From JACQFK01 sp041482015 (lineage in GTDB: Bacteria > Planctomycetota > MHYJ01 > JACPRB01), in assembly GCA_041482015.1 (NCBI GenBank), contig JBGPCZ010000146.1, positions 1 through 15,721 on the forward strand: a stretch of DNA of 15,721 nt. The letters run 5' to 3'. Shown piece by piece: positions 6,840-13,964 of this stretch; positions within the stretch are counted from its first letter, which is position 1, and the number at the start of each line of letters is the position of its first letter. A program made the position numbers and the translations under genes. The notes under the pieces were generated by a model that saw only the letters and a program-made list of their open reading frames with translations, was not told the DNA's origin and ran no database searches.

Positions 6840-8741
6840 TCATGCCTCCGCGGGCCGCGGGGCCCCTTCTGAAGTCTTCGACCTCTGCGCCAGCTTGAGC
6901 AGCGAGTCTGAGATCTTCGACTTTACAGTCGCGCTCGGCTCGCGCCGGCCGCGCGCCAGCAGCAGGTCCGCCGCGCCGTCAAAGCCGGCCTCCCCGACCG
7001 CCCACACGCCCGAGAGCCGCATCATCTCGTTCGGATCCTCGACCATGGCCTCGAGCGCCTGGCGCCCCTCGGGACGGCCGAAGACGTGGAGCGCCTTGGC
7101 CGCGTTCGCCCGCGCGCGGTTGTCCGGGTCGGTGAGGAACGGCACCAGGAGCGGCGCCGTGCGCGGGTCGCCCCCGTCCTCGAACGCCTCGATCGCGTTC
7201 GCACGGACCCGCGCGTCGGGGTCGTTCAGGGCTTCCACCAGGTGCTTCATCCCCTCCAGGCTCCCCGTGAGCTCCACGATCTTCAGCACGGTCGCCCGGA
7301 TGCGGCGATCGGGGTCGCGGAGCAGCTCGAGGAGGAGCTCGCGCAGGTTGCCCTGCGCCTCCACGTAGTCGATGATCCGCAGCGCCTTGAGGCGGCGGTC
7401 GGCGTCCAGCGAGGTGATCTCCTCGGCCAGGCGCTCGACGATCCGGTGGTCGATCTTGGCGAGCGCCTTGGCCGCCAGCTCCCGCGTCCTGGGATCGAGG
7501 GTGTCGAACGAGCGGAGGTAGCGATCGAAGCTCGCGCCGGAGACCTCGCGGGCGGAAATCTCGCGGAGCTCCGGCCGGGTCGAGGTCAGGAAGGGCAGGA
7601 GCAGGCGCGTCTTGTTGGGCGAGCCGAGCGCCACGATCGCCCGCGCCGCCGCGAGCTTGACGTCGTCCGACGGATCCTGGAGGAACCCCGCCGCCAGGTC
7701 GGAGATCGAGGGATAGTCGAGCGCCTGGAGCGTCGCCAGGACCCGCGCGCGCACCTCCGGATAGGGCGAGGAGTGGAACCACAGGATTTTCGCGTCGCGC
7801 GCCTCGCGCTCGAGGCCGGACTTGGCAACGAACTCGATCATCTTGGCGGCCGAGATCGGGTCGAGGTCGGGCGCCGCCTCGACCGCGCCCCACCAGGGGA
7901 TCTCGCGCACGCGCCGCGCGAGCGATTCGAAAGCGTCCTGGGGCATCCGGGCGAGCGTCGCCGCCACGAGGGAGGCAAAGGCCGCGTCGTGCCGCATGCG
8001 CATGACCTCGACCGCCACCTCGCGAAGCCGGGTCCGCGGCTCCAGGTAGAGCTTGAAGAGGAGCTCGACCGCGCTCCGCGTGGGCGACGAGGAGAGCGCG
8101 GCCACGAACGCGGCGAACGTGGGGACGTCGCGCCGGGCCAGGACCACGTCGGTGACGAGCGGGTACGAGTCCGGGTCCGACTCGATCGCGAGGTCGAGGA
8201 AGACGCGCTTCCCGTGGGCCGGGTAGGCGCGGAGGAGGTCCCCGAGCGATCGGATCACCGCGTCCCGGTGGCGCTCCACGAACTCGCGGCTCTGGGGGTC
8301 GCCGTGCATCCGGAAGGCCACCAGGTGGTAGTAATATCTCTGGGCGAGGCCCTCGAGGAGGTCGGCCGCGCACTCCCGCACGAGGGCGGAGGGGTCGGAG
8401 AACGCCCGGGCGAGCGTGGCCATCGCGTTGAAGCCGTCCATCGCGGCGACGACCTCGTAGCCCGCGCGGCGCGCCCACTCGCTCCCCGACAGGATCTCCT
8501 CGCGGACGGCGGCCTGGAAGAGCTGCGGCTGGGCGGCCACGCGGCGACGGACCTCGGGAAGCAGGTCCGTGTAGTGCTGGACCACGAGGTCCGGGCGGTT
8601 GAGGCCGGCGGGATCGATCAGGACCGAGAGCGCGGCAGTCTGCAGCTCGAGGAACGGCTCCCGGAGCGCGGCCTCGGCGAGGGCCAGCCGCTGCTCGGGC
8701 AGCAGCTCGGCGAGCATCTGGAAGGTGGCGGATACGCCCAC
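6840..8741 (-). CDS. HEAT-repeat solenoid protein
   Basis: 633 residues from GTG 8741 (AGGGG eight bases upstream); an in-frame ATG at 8717 would remove eight residues and cannot be excluded. No signal sequence or membrane helix is visible, so the protein is probably cytoplasmic. Nearly the whole length is paired helices with about 30-40-residue periodicity. The clearest HEAT/PBS-lyase-type units are in the C-terminal half: RDPDRRIRATVLKIVEL, NDPDARVRANAIEAFED, TDPDNRARANAAKALHV and EDPNEMMRLSGVWAVGE, each with the D-x-x-x-R-x-x-A pattern. The N-terminal half is more divergent. Such solenoids are scaffolds for protein binding; no catalytic motif is seen. It lies 69 bp downstream of murD and overlaps the next gene by ATGA (or 3 bp spacing with the later start), so the two are likely co-translated, and the solenoid may dock on the membrane protein's soluble tail. 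Confidence 0.88.
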   Translation of the reverse strand: MGVSATFQMLAELLPEQRLALAEAALREPFLELQTAALSVLIDPAGLNRPDLVVQHYTDLLPEVRRRVAAQPQLFQAAVREEILSGSEWARRAGYEVVAAMDGFNAMATLARAFSDPSALVRECAADLLEGLAQRYYYHLVAFRMHGDPQSREFVERHRDAVIRSLGDLLRAYPAHGKRVFLDLAIESDPDSYPLVTDVVLARRDVPTFAAFVAALSSSPTRSAVELLFKLYLEPRTRLREVAVEVMRMRHDAAFASLVAATLARMPQDAFESLARRVREIPWWGAVEAAPDLDPISAAKMIEFVAKSGLEREARDAKILWFHSSPYPEVRARVLATLQALDYPSISDLAAGFLQDPSDDVKLAAARAIVALGSPNKTRLLLPFLTSTRPELREISAREVSGASFDRYLRSFDTLDPRTRELAAKALAKIDHRIVERLAEEITSLDADRRLKALRIIDYVEAQGNLRELLLELLRDPDRRIRATVLKIVELTGSLEGMKHLVEALNDPDARVRANAIEAFEDGGDPRTAPLLVPFLTDPDNRARANAAKALHVFGRPEGRQALEAMVEDPNEMMRLSGVWAVGEAGFDGAADLLLARGRREPSATVKSKISDSLLKLAQRSKTSEGAPRPAEA

Positions 8742-8810
8742 GTCAGCGCCCCTGGCCCGGCCATCTCATGAGATCGTCCACGTTTCTCCCCTCTCCGCGC
8801 CGACCCTATT

Positions 8811-10211
8811 CTACCCCCCCGGGAGGGAGGAAACCAGCGCCTTGAAGGCGCGTCCCCGCTCGGTGAAATTTCGAAACATGTCCCAGCTCGCGCAGGCGGG
8901 CGAGAGAAGCACCGTCTCGCCGGGGCGGGCCGGGACGCGGACCGCCTCCTCGAGCGAGGCGACCCGCGCGATTTCAGGGACGCGCGGCTGCGCGCGGAGC
9001 GCGGCCTCGATCGCGGGCGCGGTCTGCCCCAGGAGAACGCACGCACGCACGGGCCGCGCGCTCACCGCGCGGGCCAGCGAGTCGAACGGCGTCTTCTTGT
9101 CGAAGCCCCCGAGGATGAGGACGAACGGGCCCGGGAGCGTCTCGATCGCCGCGATCGTCGCCTCGGCGTCGGTGGCCTTCGAGTCGTTGTAGTACTTCAC
9201 GCCCCCCTTCTCCGTCACGAACTCCAGGCGGTGCTCGACGCCGGGGAAGGTGTTGAAGACCGCCTCGCACGTCTCCCTCCAGGAAGGCCAGTCGCGGCCG
9301 ACGGCCGCATAGGTCGCCGTCGCGGCCGCGGCCATGTTCTGAAGGTTGAACCACCCGGGGACCCGGCGGAAGGAAAGGTCGAGCAGGTGGAGAATGCCGT
9401 CCATCTGGAACCGGATCGTTTCCTGTTCCACGGTGGCGCCGGACTCCATCTTCTCCTTCAGGCTGAAGAAACAGGTCCGCGACGACGAGGCCGACTCGAA
9501 CGGACGGACCAGGGGATCATCGGCATTCAGCACCTTGACGTCGCCCGCGCCCTGGTGGGCGACGATCTGCCGCTTGGCGGCCGCGTAATTCTCCATCGAG
9601 CCGTGACGGTCGAGGTGGTTCGGCGACAGGTTCATGACGACGCCGACGTGCGGGCTTCTCTTGATGACGCCCAGGTTCTCGAGCATGAAGCTCGACAGTT
9701 CGAGGAGCACGACATCTTCGGCCCCGATGTCGTCGAGCGATTCCAGGAGAGACCCGCCGATGTTGCCGCCGACCCACGCGCGTCGCGGGCCCCTTTTGAG
9801 AACCTCGCCGGCCAGCGTCGTCGTCGTCGTCTTCCCGTTCGAGCCCGTGATTCCCACCGTACAGGCCGCGGGGCAGAGCTTGAAGAACAGGTTCATCTCC
9901 GTCTCGAGGGCGGGCGCGAGCTTGAGGAACGGGTTGGACTCCGGGACGGCGGGGTTGACGATCACCAGGTCGGCGTCGCGGAAATCACGCTCGTCGTGGC
10001 CGCCGAGGCGCAGCGTGAGGGGGAGTCCTTTGAGCTCCTCGACCGACTCCCGGAGGTCGAGCTCGGGTTTAGCGTCCGTCACGGTGACCTTCGCGCCCCG
10101 CCGGACGAGGAAGCGCGTCACGCCGGCGCCGCCGCCGAACAGCCCGAGCCCCATCACGGTGACGCGGCGGCCGTCGAGCCCCGGCGTCCCGGTGACGAGC
10201 GGAAGCGTCAT
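8811..10211 (-). CDS. murD: UDP-N-acetylmuramoyl-L-alanine--D-glutamate ligase
   Basis: 466 residues from ATG 10211. The enzyme adds D-glutamate to UDP-MurNAc-L-Ala with ATP in the cytoplasm, the second amino-acid step of peptidoglycan stem synthesis. Three Mur domains are visible: an N-terminal Rossmann-like UDP-binding domain (VTVMGLGLFGGGAG, 17-30); the ATPase domain with P-loop GSNGKTT (123-129), LLELSSF (169-175), NHLDRHGSMENY (198-209) and K213, in the position of the carbamylated lysine; and a C-terminal domain with HRLE (327-330), DSKATD (343-348) and SPACASWDMF (437-446). The last motif and NHLDRH favour MurD over MurC, MurE or MurF. No other mur or division gene is nearby, unlike the usual dcw cluster. 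It starts 4 bp after a PEGA lipoprotein gene, so coupling is likely; the ribosome site (AAGG) is weak. Confidence 0.95.
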   Translation of the reverse strand: MTLPLVTGTPGLDGRRVTVMGLGLFGGGAGVTRFLVRRGAKVTVTDAKPELDLRESVEELKGLPLTLRLGGHDERDFRDADLVIVNPAVPESNPFLKLAPALETEMNLFFKLCPAACTVGITGSNGKTTTTTLAGEVLKRGPRRAWVGGNIGGSLLESLDDIGAEDVVLLELSSFMLENLGVIKRSPHVGVVMNLSPNHLDRHGSMENYAAAKRQIVAHQGAGDVKVLNADDPLVRPFESASSSRTCFFSLKEKMESGATVEQETIRFQMDGILHLLDLSFRRVPGWFNLQNMAAAATATYAAVGRDWPSWRETCEAVFNTFPGVEHRLEFVTEKGGVKYYNDSKATDAEATIAAIETLPGPFVLILGGFDKKTPFDSLARAVSARPVRACVLLGQTAPAIEAALRAQPRVPEIARVASLEEAVRVPARPGETVLLSPACASWDMFRNFTERGRAFKALVSSLPGG

Positions 10212-10215
10212 CGCC

Positions 10216-10614
10216 TTACTTCGGCCCCGCCGCCTTCTCCCGCAACTCCGCCGCCCTCTTCTTCACCTCCTCGAGCTCCTTGTCCGACACGGCGGCCTTC
10301 TCGAGGGTGTAGGAGAACTCCGAGCGGTCGGTGATCGTGGCGGGGACGAGGACGTCGGTGATGAAGTCGAGCGGGAAGTACTGCCACCACGGCGGGTTGA
10401 GCGCGATGATCTCGCGCACCTGCGCGTATCCCTTGAGGTCGACGGAGAGGAGCCGCTTGCCGTACCACGTGTAGGGGATGTCGACGGGGGTCGCGCCCAC
10501 CTTCTGGTCGTCGAGCGTGACGACCGCGCCCGGCGGGTCGGACTGGACGTGGATGAACCGCTCGACGCAGCCGCCGAGGGCGAGGGCGGCGACGATTCCG
10601 CCGATGGACCGCAT
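10216..10614 (-). CDS. PEGA-domain lipoprotein
   Basis: 132 residues from ATG 10614; the frame is open to a TTG at 10662, but only the ATG gives a proper signal sequence. MRSIGGIVAALALGGC ends in lipobox LGGC with lipid-bearing C16, so the protein is a lipoprotein; residue 17 is Val, not Asp, which in proteobacteria would favour sorting to the outer membrane. Residues 22-70 form a PEGA domain (VQSDPPGAVVTLDDQKVGAT, then YGKRLLSVDLKGY), a small beta-sandwich found in envelope proteins and often linked to surface structures. A Trp/Pro-rich stretch NPPWWQYFPLDF (73-84) may touch the membrane or wall; the C-terminus (108-130) is a charged helix. It lies 4 bp upstream of murD, suggesting co-expression with envelope synthesis, and is divergent from the nucleotidyltransferase gene. 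Confidence 0.85.
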   Translation of the reverse strand: MRSIGGIVAALALGGCVERFIHVQSDPPGAVVTLDDQKVGATPVDIPYTWYGKRLLSVDLKGYAQVREIIALNPPWWQYFPLDFITDVLVPATITDRSEFSYTLEKAAVSDKELEEVKKRAAELREKAAGPK

Positions 10615-10674
10615 CGCACGAGCCACGCGCAGGATTGAACCACAAAAGGGGGGAAGGCGCAATCCGGCGGGCGC

Positions 10675-10690
10675 GCGTCATCGTTGACGC
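10675..10690. promoter_or_regulatory. Perfect 6-4-6 palindrome, operator candidate
   Basis: GCGTCA (10675-10680), spacer TCGT, TGACGC (10685-10690). The right half overlaps the -35 hexamer of the promoter below and the element sits between two divergent genes, a typical place for a dimeric regulator. The regulator is not known; a hairpin role is less likely because it would lie upstream of the transcript start. Confidence 0.45.
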
Positions 10691-10712
10691 CCCCTTCCCC
10701 CGCGGCGATAAT
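10684..10712 (+). promoter_or_regulatory. Near-consensus sigma-70 promoter of the nucleotidyltransferase gene
   Basis: TTGACG (10684-10689), a 17-base spacer and GATAAT (10707-10712) match five of six bases in each hexamer. Transcription should begin near G10719, three bases before the ATG at 10722, so the mRNA would be leaderless or nearly so. The lack of a Shine-Dalgarno sequence before that ATG agrees. Confidence 0.65.
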
Positions 10713-10721
10713 CGCTCCGCG

Positions 10722-11474
10722 ATGAAATGCCTGATCCTGGGCGCCGGCTACGCCACGCGCCTTTACCCGCTGACGAAGGACCGGCCCAAGCCCCTCCTGC
10801 CCGTCGCGGGCGTTCCGATCCTCCAGCGGATCTGCGAGCCGCTCATGCAGGTCAAGGGGCTCGACAAGATCTACGTCGTCACGAACCACCGGTTCGCGGG
10901 GCACTACCACAACTGGAAACGGGATTACGAAAAGCACCGCGCGCTCCCCGTCGAGATCGACATCTGGGACGACGGGACCCAGACGCCGGACGACCGGCTG
11001 GGCGCGATCGGCGACATCAACTTCGTCATCCGGAACGCGAAGGTCGACGACGACCTCATGCTCATCGCCGGGGACAACCTGGTCGAGTTCTCGCTCCAGG
11101 ACTTCGCCGCGTTCGCCCAGCCCAAGGGGGCCGCGGTCTGCGTCAAGGACCTGAAATCGAAAAAGTACGTCTCGCTCTATGGCGCCGTCGAGCTCGACAA
11201 GCAGGGCCGGGTCGTCGGCTTCGAGGAGAAGCCGCCCAAGCCGAAGACCACGCTCATCTCGATCGGGGTCTACTTCTTCGGGAAGCAGCACCTCCCGCTC
11301 TTCCAGGAGTACCTCGACGCGGGCCATTCAAAGGACGCCCCCGGCTACTATCTCCAGTGGCTGCATGAAAGGATCGAGGTGTTCGGGCACGTCATTGATG
11401 GGGAGTGGTACGACATCGGGGACATCGACTCGTACAACAAGGCCAACGAGATGATGATGAAGGGGATCTCATGA
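10722..11474 (+). CDS. Sugar-phosphate nucleotidyltransferase-like protein
   Basis: 250 residues from ATG 10722, the first Met in register with the family. The fold is the NTP_transferase Rossmann type: LGAGYATRLYPLTKDRPKPL (6-25) is the nucleotide-binding and catalytic signature, where family members usually show G-x-G-T-R; here the second Gly is Ala (GYATR). Further landmarks are VTNHRF (53-58), the metal-binding GDN (117-119), FEEKPPKPK (167-175) and WYDIGDIDSYNKANE (229-243). The reaction would be transfer of a nucleotide from NTP to a sugar phosphate, with release of pyrophosphate; sugar and nucleotide are not readable (glucose- or mannose-1-phosphate type are the usual choices). There is no left-handed beta-helix acyl or acetyltransferase domain as in GlmU. 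It overlaps the following lipoprotein gene by ATGA, and its mRNA is predicted to be leaderless. Confidence 0.88.
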   Translation: MKCLILGAGYATRLYPLTKDRPKPLLPVAGVPILQRICEPLMQVKGLDKIYVVTNHRFAGHYHNWKRDYEKHRALPVEIDIWDDGTQTPDDRLGAIGDINFVIRNAKVDDDLMLIAGDNLVEFSLQDFAAFAQPKGAAVCVKDLKSKKYVSLYGAVELDKQGRVVGFEEKPPKPKTTLISIGVYFFGKQHLPLFQEYLDAGHSKDAPGYYLQWLHERIEVFGHVIDGEWYDIGDIDSYNKANEMMMKGIS

Positions 11475-11893
11475 GGACGCTCGCCGCGGTCGCGCTCCTG
11501 GGGCTCGCGGGCTGTTACTACGACCGGCCCAACCCGTGGAGGACGGACGGGGACGTGGCCGACCTGGAGTACAAGACCGAGCAGGACTACGCGCTCCTGG
11601 TCTCGGCGGGCTGGCACCCCCCGCAGGGCACGTCGCCCTTGTTCTACGATCCCGACCTCGAGGCCTTCCGCGACAGCGTGCTCGCGTTCGCCTCGACGGA
11701 CTCGCTCCGCGACATGAAGGAGAAGAGCGCGACGAAGCTCGCCTGGCTCCAGGCACGGCAGACCGATCTCCTGCGGCAGGACGAGCTCTCCCGGCGCGAG
11801 CAGCTTCGCGAGGTGAACGACCAGATCCGCATCGAGTGGCTCCGCGGCAAGCTGATCCAGGGCCGCCTCGACGCCGTCAACGCCAACCGATAA
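11471..11893 (+). CDS. Small lipoprotein of unknown function
   Basis: 140 residues. ATG 11471 overlaps the nucleotidyltransferase stop as ATGA, so translation is coupled; the longer frame upstream is only the shadow of that gene. MRTLAAVALLGLAGC is a short lipoprotein signal with lipobox LAGC (12-15) and lipid-bearing C15. The mature protein is acidic near its start (TDGDVADLEY), has a Pro/Trp turn region (GWHPPQGTSP, 47-56) and then long charged helices from about 63 to 135 (SATKLAWLQARQTDLLRQDE...), probably a coiled coil. I recognise no family. Pairing with a sugar nucleotidyltransferase suggests an envelope role, but this is inference from position only. Confidence 0.8.
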   Translation: MRTLAAVALLGLAGCYYDRPNPWRTDGDVADLEYKTEQDYALLVSAGWHPPQGTSPLFYDPDLEAFRDSVLAFASTDSLRDMKEKSATKLAWLQARQTDLLRQDELSRREQLREVNDQIRIEWLRGKLIQGRLDAVNANR

Positions 11894-11895
11894 GT

Positions 11896-12018
11896 AAGAG
11901 TGTAAGAACAGGGGAAAGGGGGACAGGAGGAGACAAGGGGAATCTTCTTCTTGGGACGCGGAAGAAGGAGCTTCCCCATTTCTCCCGTCATCCCCGATTC
12001 CCCTTTTCTTACACTCTT
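11896..12018. repeat. Long imperfect inverted repeat between convergent genes
   Basis: Outer arms AAGAGTGTAAGAA (11896-11908; inverted at 12006-12018) are a perfect 13-bp match. After one mismatch, AGGGGAA (11910-11916) pairs with 11998-12004. Arms remain similar and purine-rich inward, and a central CTTCTTC (11944-11950) pairs with GAAGAAG (11961-11967) around a 10-base loop, flanked by GGGGAA/TTCCCC. The whole 123-bp element could fold into one hairpin. A third arm lies at 4664-4706. It fills the space between two stop codons and might act as a two-way terminator, but the repetition suggests a mobile REP- or MITE-like element. Confidence 0.8.
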
Positions 12019-12028
12019 CCGGGATCTC

Positions 12029-12973
12029 CTACTTCGATACCAGGTCGATGACCGCCACCTCGGGGCGGCAGAGGAAGCGGACCCGCGGAGCCGATCCGCC
12101 CTCGCATCCCACGCCGCGGTTTACGTACATCGGCACGCCCTCGAACTCGTAGAGCCCGCTCTCGAACCGCTTGTGGTACTTCGAGCGCGTCATCACCGCC
12201 CCCCAGAAGGGCAGGCACACCTGCCCCCCGTGCGTGTGGCCGCACAGGAACAGGTCCACCCGCTGGCCGGGCTCGCGGCCGTGCAGCTCGTCGATGGCGT
12301 CGGGCTTGTGGTGCAGGAAGATGGTGATGGCGCCGTCGTTGAGTCCGCGGAGCAACTCCTTGAGCGGCTTCTTCGGGATCACGTCCTGCCCCACCAGGCG
12401 GAGCCGGTGACCGTCCCGCTCGAGAAGCGCCGAGTCATCCACCAGCAGGGAGACCCGCGCGTCCGGGTTCGACTTCTGGAGCTCGGACTCCGCATGCTTG
12501 AACGTCTCCCGGGTCAGGAATTTCCCGTCCCAGTTCCCCGTCACCCCGTAAACCGGCGCGATCCTTCCCAGCGCGACCAGCATGTCGTCGAGCGCGATGG
12601 CCCCTTCGCGCGTGTTCATGTAGTCCCCCGTGAGCAGGATCAGGTCGGGCTTCGCCTCGCGGACCCGTTCGACGACCCGGTACTCGCGCCGGCCGACCTG
12701 CTCGAGGTGGAAGTCGGAGAGGTGGACGATCCGAAAACGCTGGCGCCCGAGGACCGGCTCCCGGACCCTGATCTCCTGCGAGGTGCGGACGACCCAGTGG
12801 GCCTCGATCAGCGTGCCGTACAGAAAGCAGAGGGCGTAGAGGGCCAGGAGCGCGGCGGCCGGGATCCAGGCGGCGCGGCGTTCCAGCCAGACCCGCCGGT
12901 CGGGCGGGACCGCCCCGTATTTCCGGGCCAGCCACGAGAAGCCGGCCGAAAGAAGGAGAAGGGCCGCGAGCAC
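12029..12973 (-). CDS. Membrane-anchored metallophosphoesterase
   Basis: 314 residues from GTG 12973, the first ordinary start codon in the frame. The N-terminus has a hydrophobic stretch (1-14) and a second membrane helix at about 34-53, followed by a calcineurin-like phosphoesterase domain: SDFHLEQVG (86-94; D87, H89), LTGDYMN (114-120; D117), GNWD (146-149), FLHHKPD (219-225) and CGHTHGGQ (244-251; H246, H248). All metal ligands are kept; GNWD replaces the more usual GNHD. The class includes YkuE/YaeI and LpxH-like enzymes that hydrolyse phosphoesters such as lipid A precursors or other lipids; two-helix anchoring favours the YaeI-like group. Translation of the frame above the GTG continues the hydrophobic helix (about 15 further residues) straight to the stop of the upstream lipoprotein gene, so the true start may be an unusual codon. 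It follows that gene in an operon. Confidence 0.88.
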   Translation of the reverse strand: MLAALLLLSAGFSWLARKYGAVPPDRRVWLERRAAWIPAAALLALYALCFLYGTLIEAHWVVRTSQEIRVREPVLGRQRFRIVHLSDFHLEQVGRREYRVVERVREAKPDLILLTGDYMNTREGAIALDDMLVALGRIAPVYGVTGNWDGKFLTRETFKHAESELQKSNPDARVSLLVDDSALLERDGHRLRLVGQDVIPKKPLKELLRGLNDGAITIFLHHKPDAIDELHGREPGQRVDLFLCGHTHGGQVCLPFWGAVMTRSKYHKRFESGLYEFEGVPMYVNRGVGCEGGSAPRVRFLCRPEVAVIDLVSK

Positions 12974-13045
12974 CGGGATGAGAAAGATGACGCAAAGCAG
13001 GAGCGTCGCGCCCAGGGGAATGTCGAGCAGCGGAAGCCCCGCTAA

Positions 13046-13861
13046 CTACTTCTTCTTGTGGGGCTGGTTGCCCTCGGTGGCGCGCTTGGATTCGAGCGCC
13101 TTCCCGCACCGCTCCCAGCCGTCCCACGCGGCCTCGTTTTTCTCGTCGTCCATGAGCACCGCGTCATAGTGGTAGGCCGCGTGTTCGTAGTCGCCCCGTG
13201 CCTCGTAGAGTTTCCCGAGGGTGAGGCGGGTATAGACCCGGACGCGGGGCGCGAGCGGCGACTTCACCGCGGCCTCGAGCTTGGCGATGGCCTGCGCCGG
13301 GCGGTTCTGGGCGACGGCGTCCATGCCGGCCTTGTAGTCCACGAGCGACTGGTCGGTGTAGAGGAGGGGCGAAACCTCGTCCAGGTAGAAGACCTCGATC
13401 CAGGCGATCTGCTCGTAGTCGCCCATGACGCGGGCGCGGATGTCCACGAGCGCGAACCGGTCGGAGTCGATCAGGTTCTGGAGGCTGGGGTTGTCCTTCC
13501 TCATGAACATCGTGGGGAGCGAGCGGACCCGGTCCGACGCCTCCCAGAGGTGCGCCTCGGCGGGCCAGGCGGAGAAGGAGATGTAGTCCTCCTGGCGGAA
13601 CGTGGCATACATGGGGAGAAAGATCGACTCGTTGCGACGGTTGATGATCGCCTGGAAGTGGACATCGGCGAGCTTGTAGCTGGACGGGTGGGCCATGATT
13701 TCGGCCAGGTCGACGTTCTTGTAATGCCGGTCCGGGTCGATCGTGAAGTCGCGGCTGCTCTGGTCCACGATCCGCTCGCCGTCCCGGGTCCAGAACGTGC
13801 AGGCGCCGAGCGCCGACAGCGCGAGGAGCAGGGCGGGAAGCTTGCGCAGGGCAGCCGTCAT
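13046..13861 (-). CDS. TPR-containing lipoprotein
   Basis: 271 residues from ATG 13861, which has GGAGG four bases upstream; the frame runs further back to 14122 but only this start gives a signal sequence. MTAALRKLPALLLALSALGA ends in lipobox LGAC with C21 as lipid site. Residues 40-165 form a domain I cannot name, rich in beta-strand-like and aromatic stretches (VDLAEIMAHPSSYKLADVHF, EDYISFSAW, ARVMGDYEQIAWIEVFYLDE). Its opening (LAEIMAHPSSYKLADV) resembles nucleic-acid- or ligand-binding OB-like modules seen in other lipoproteins, from memory only. Residues about 172-255 hold two TPR units (YKAGMDAVAQNRPAQAIAKL; TLGKLYEARGDYEHAAYHYD), protein-interaction helices. The tail is basic (HKKK). 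It is followed in an operon by the metallophosphoesterase, 72 bp between the stop and that GTG. Confidence 0.85.
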   Translation of the reverse strand: MTAALRKLPALLLALSALGACTFWTRDGERIVDQSSRDFTIDPDRHYKNVDLAEIMAHPSSYKLADVHFQAIINRRNESIFLPMYATFRQEDYISFSAWPAEAHLWEASDRVRSLPTMFMRKDNPSLQNLIDSDRFALVDIRARVMGDYEQIAWIEVFYLDEVSPLLYTDQSLVDYKAGMDAVAQNRPAQAIAKLEAAVKSPLAPRVRVYTRLTLGKLYEARGDYEHAAYHYDAVLMDDEKNEAAWDGWERCGKALESKRATEGNQPHKKK

Positions 13862-13893
13862 AGATCCTCCGTATGCGTGGATGGGACGCCTCA

Positions 13894-13921
13894 AATCTAG
13901 CACATCTCCCGGGACTGTCAA
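13894..13921 (-). promoter_or_regulatory. Promoter of the TPR lipoprotein gene
   Basis: On the minus strand TTGACA (13921-13916), a perfect -35, is followed after 16 bases by TAGATT (13899-13894). The -10 is preceded by TGC, giving an extended -10. Transcription should start near 13887, leaving a leader of about 26 bases that carries the GGAGG site. Confidence 0.6.
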
Positions 13922-13964
13922 AGAAAATTCCCAACCGCCCGCCCACCCCGGGCGTTTAACGGGG

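Noticed and set aside
7086..8771. 561-codon open frame on the plus strand opposite the HEAT gene
   Set aside because: Antisense shadow; the minus strand encodes clear HEAT repeats and the plus product is low-complexity Arg/Glu/Leu/Val.
10615..10662. N-terminal extension of the PEGA lipoprotein to TTG 10662
   Set aside because: It would put 16 residues before a canonical lipoprotein signal and remove most of the divergent promoter region.
10634..10662. Promoter for the PEGA-murD operon (TTGCGC-17-TTCAAT)
   Set aside because: Spacing is right but the -35 matches only three of six bases; not enough to report as a feature.
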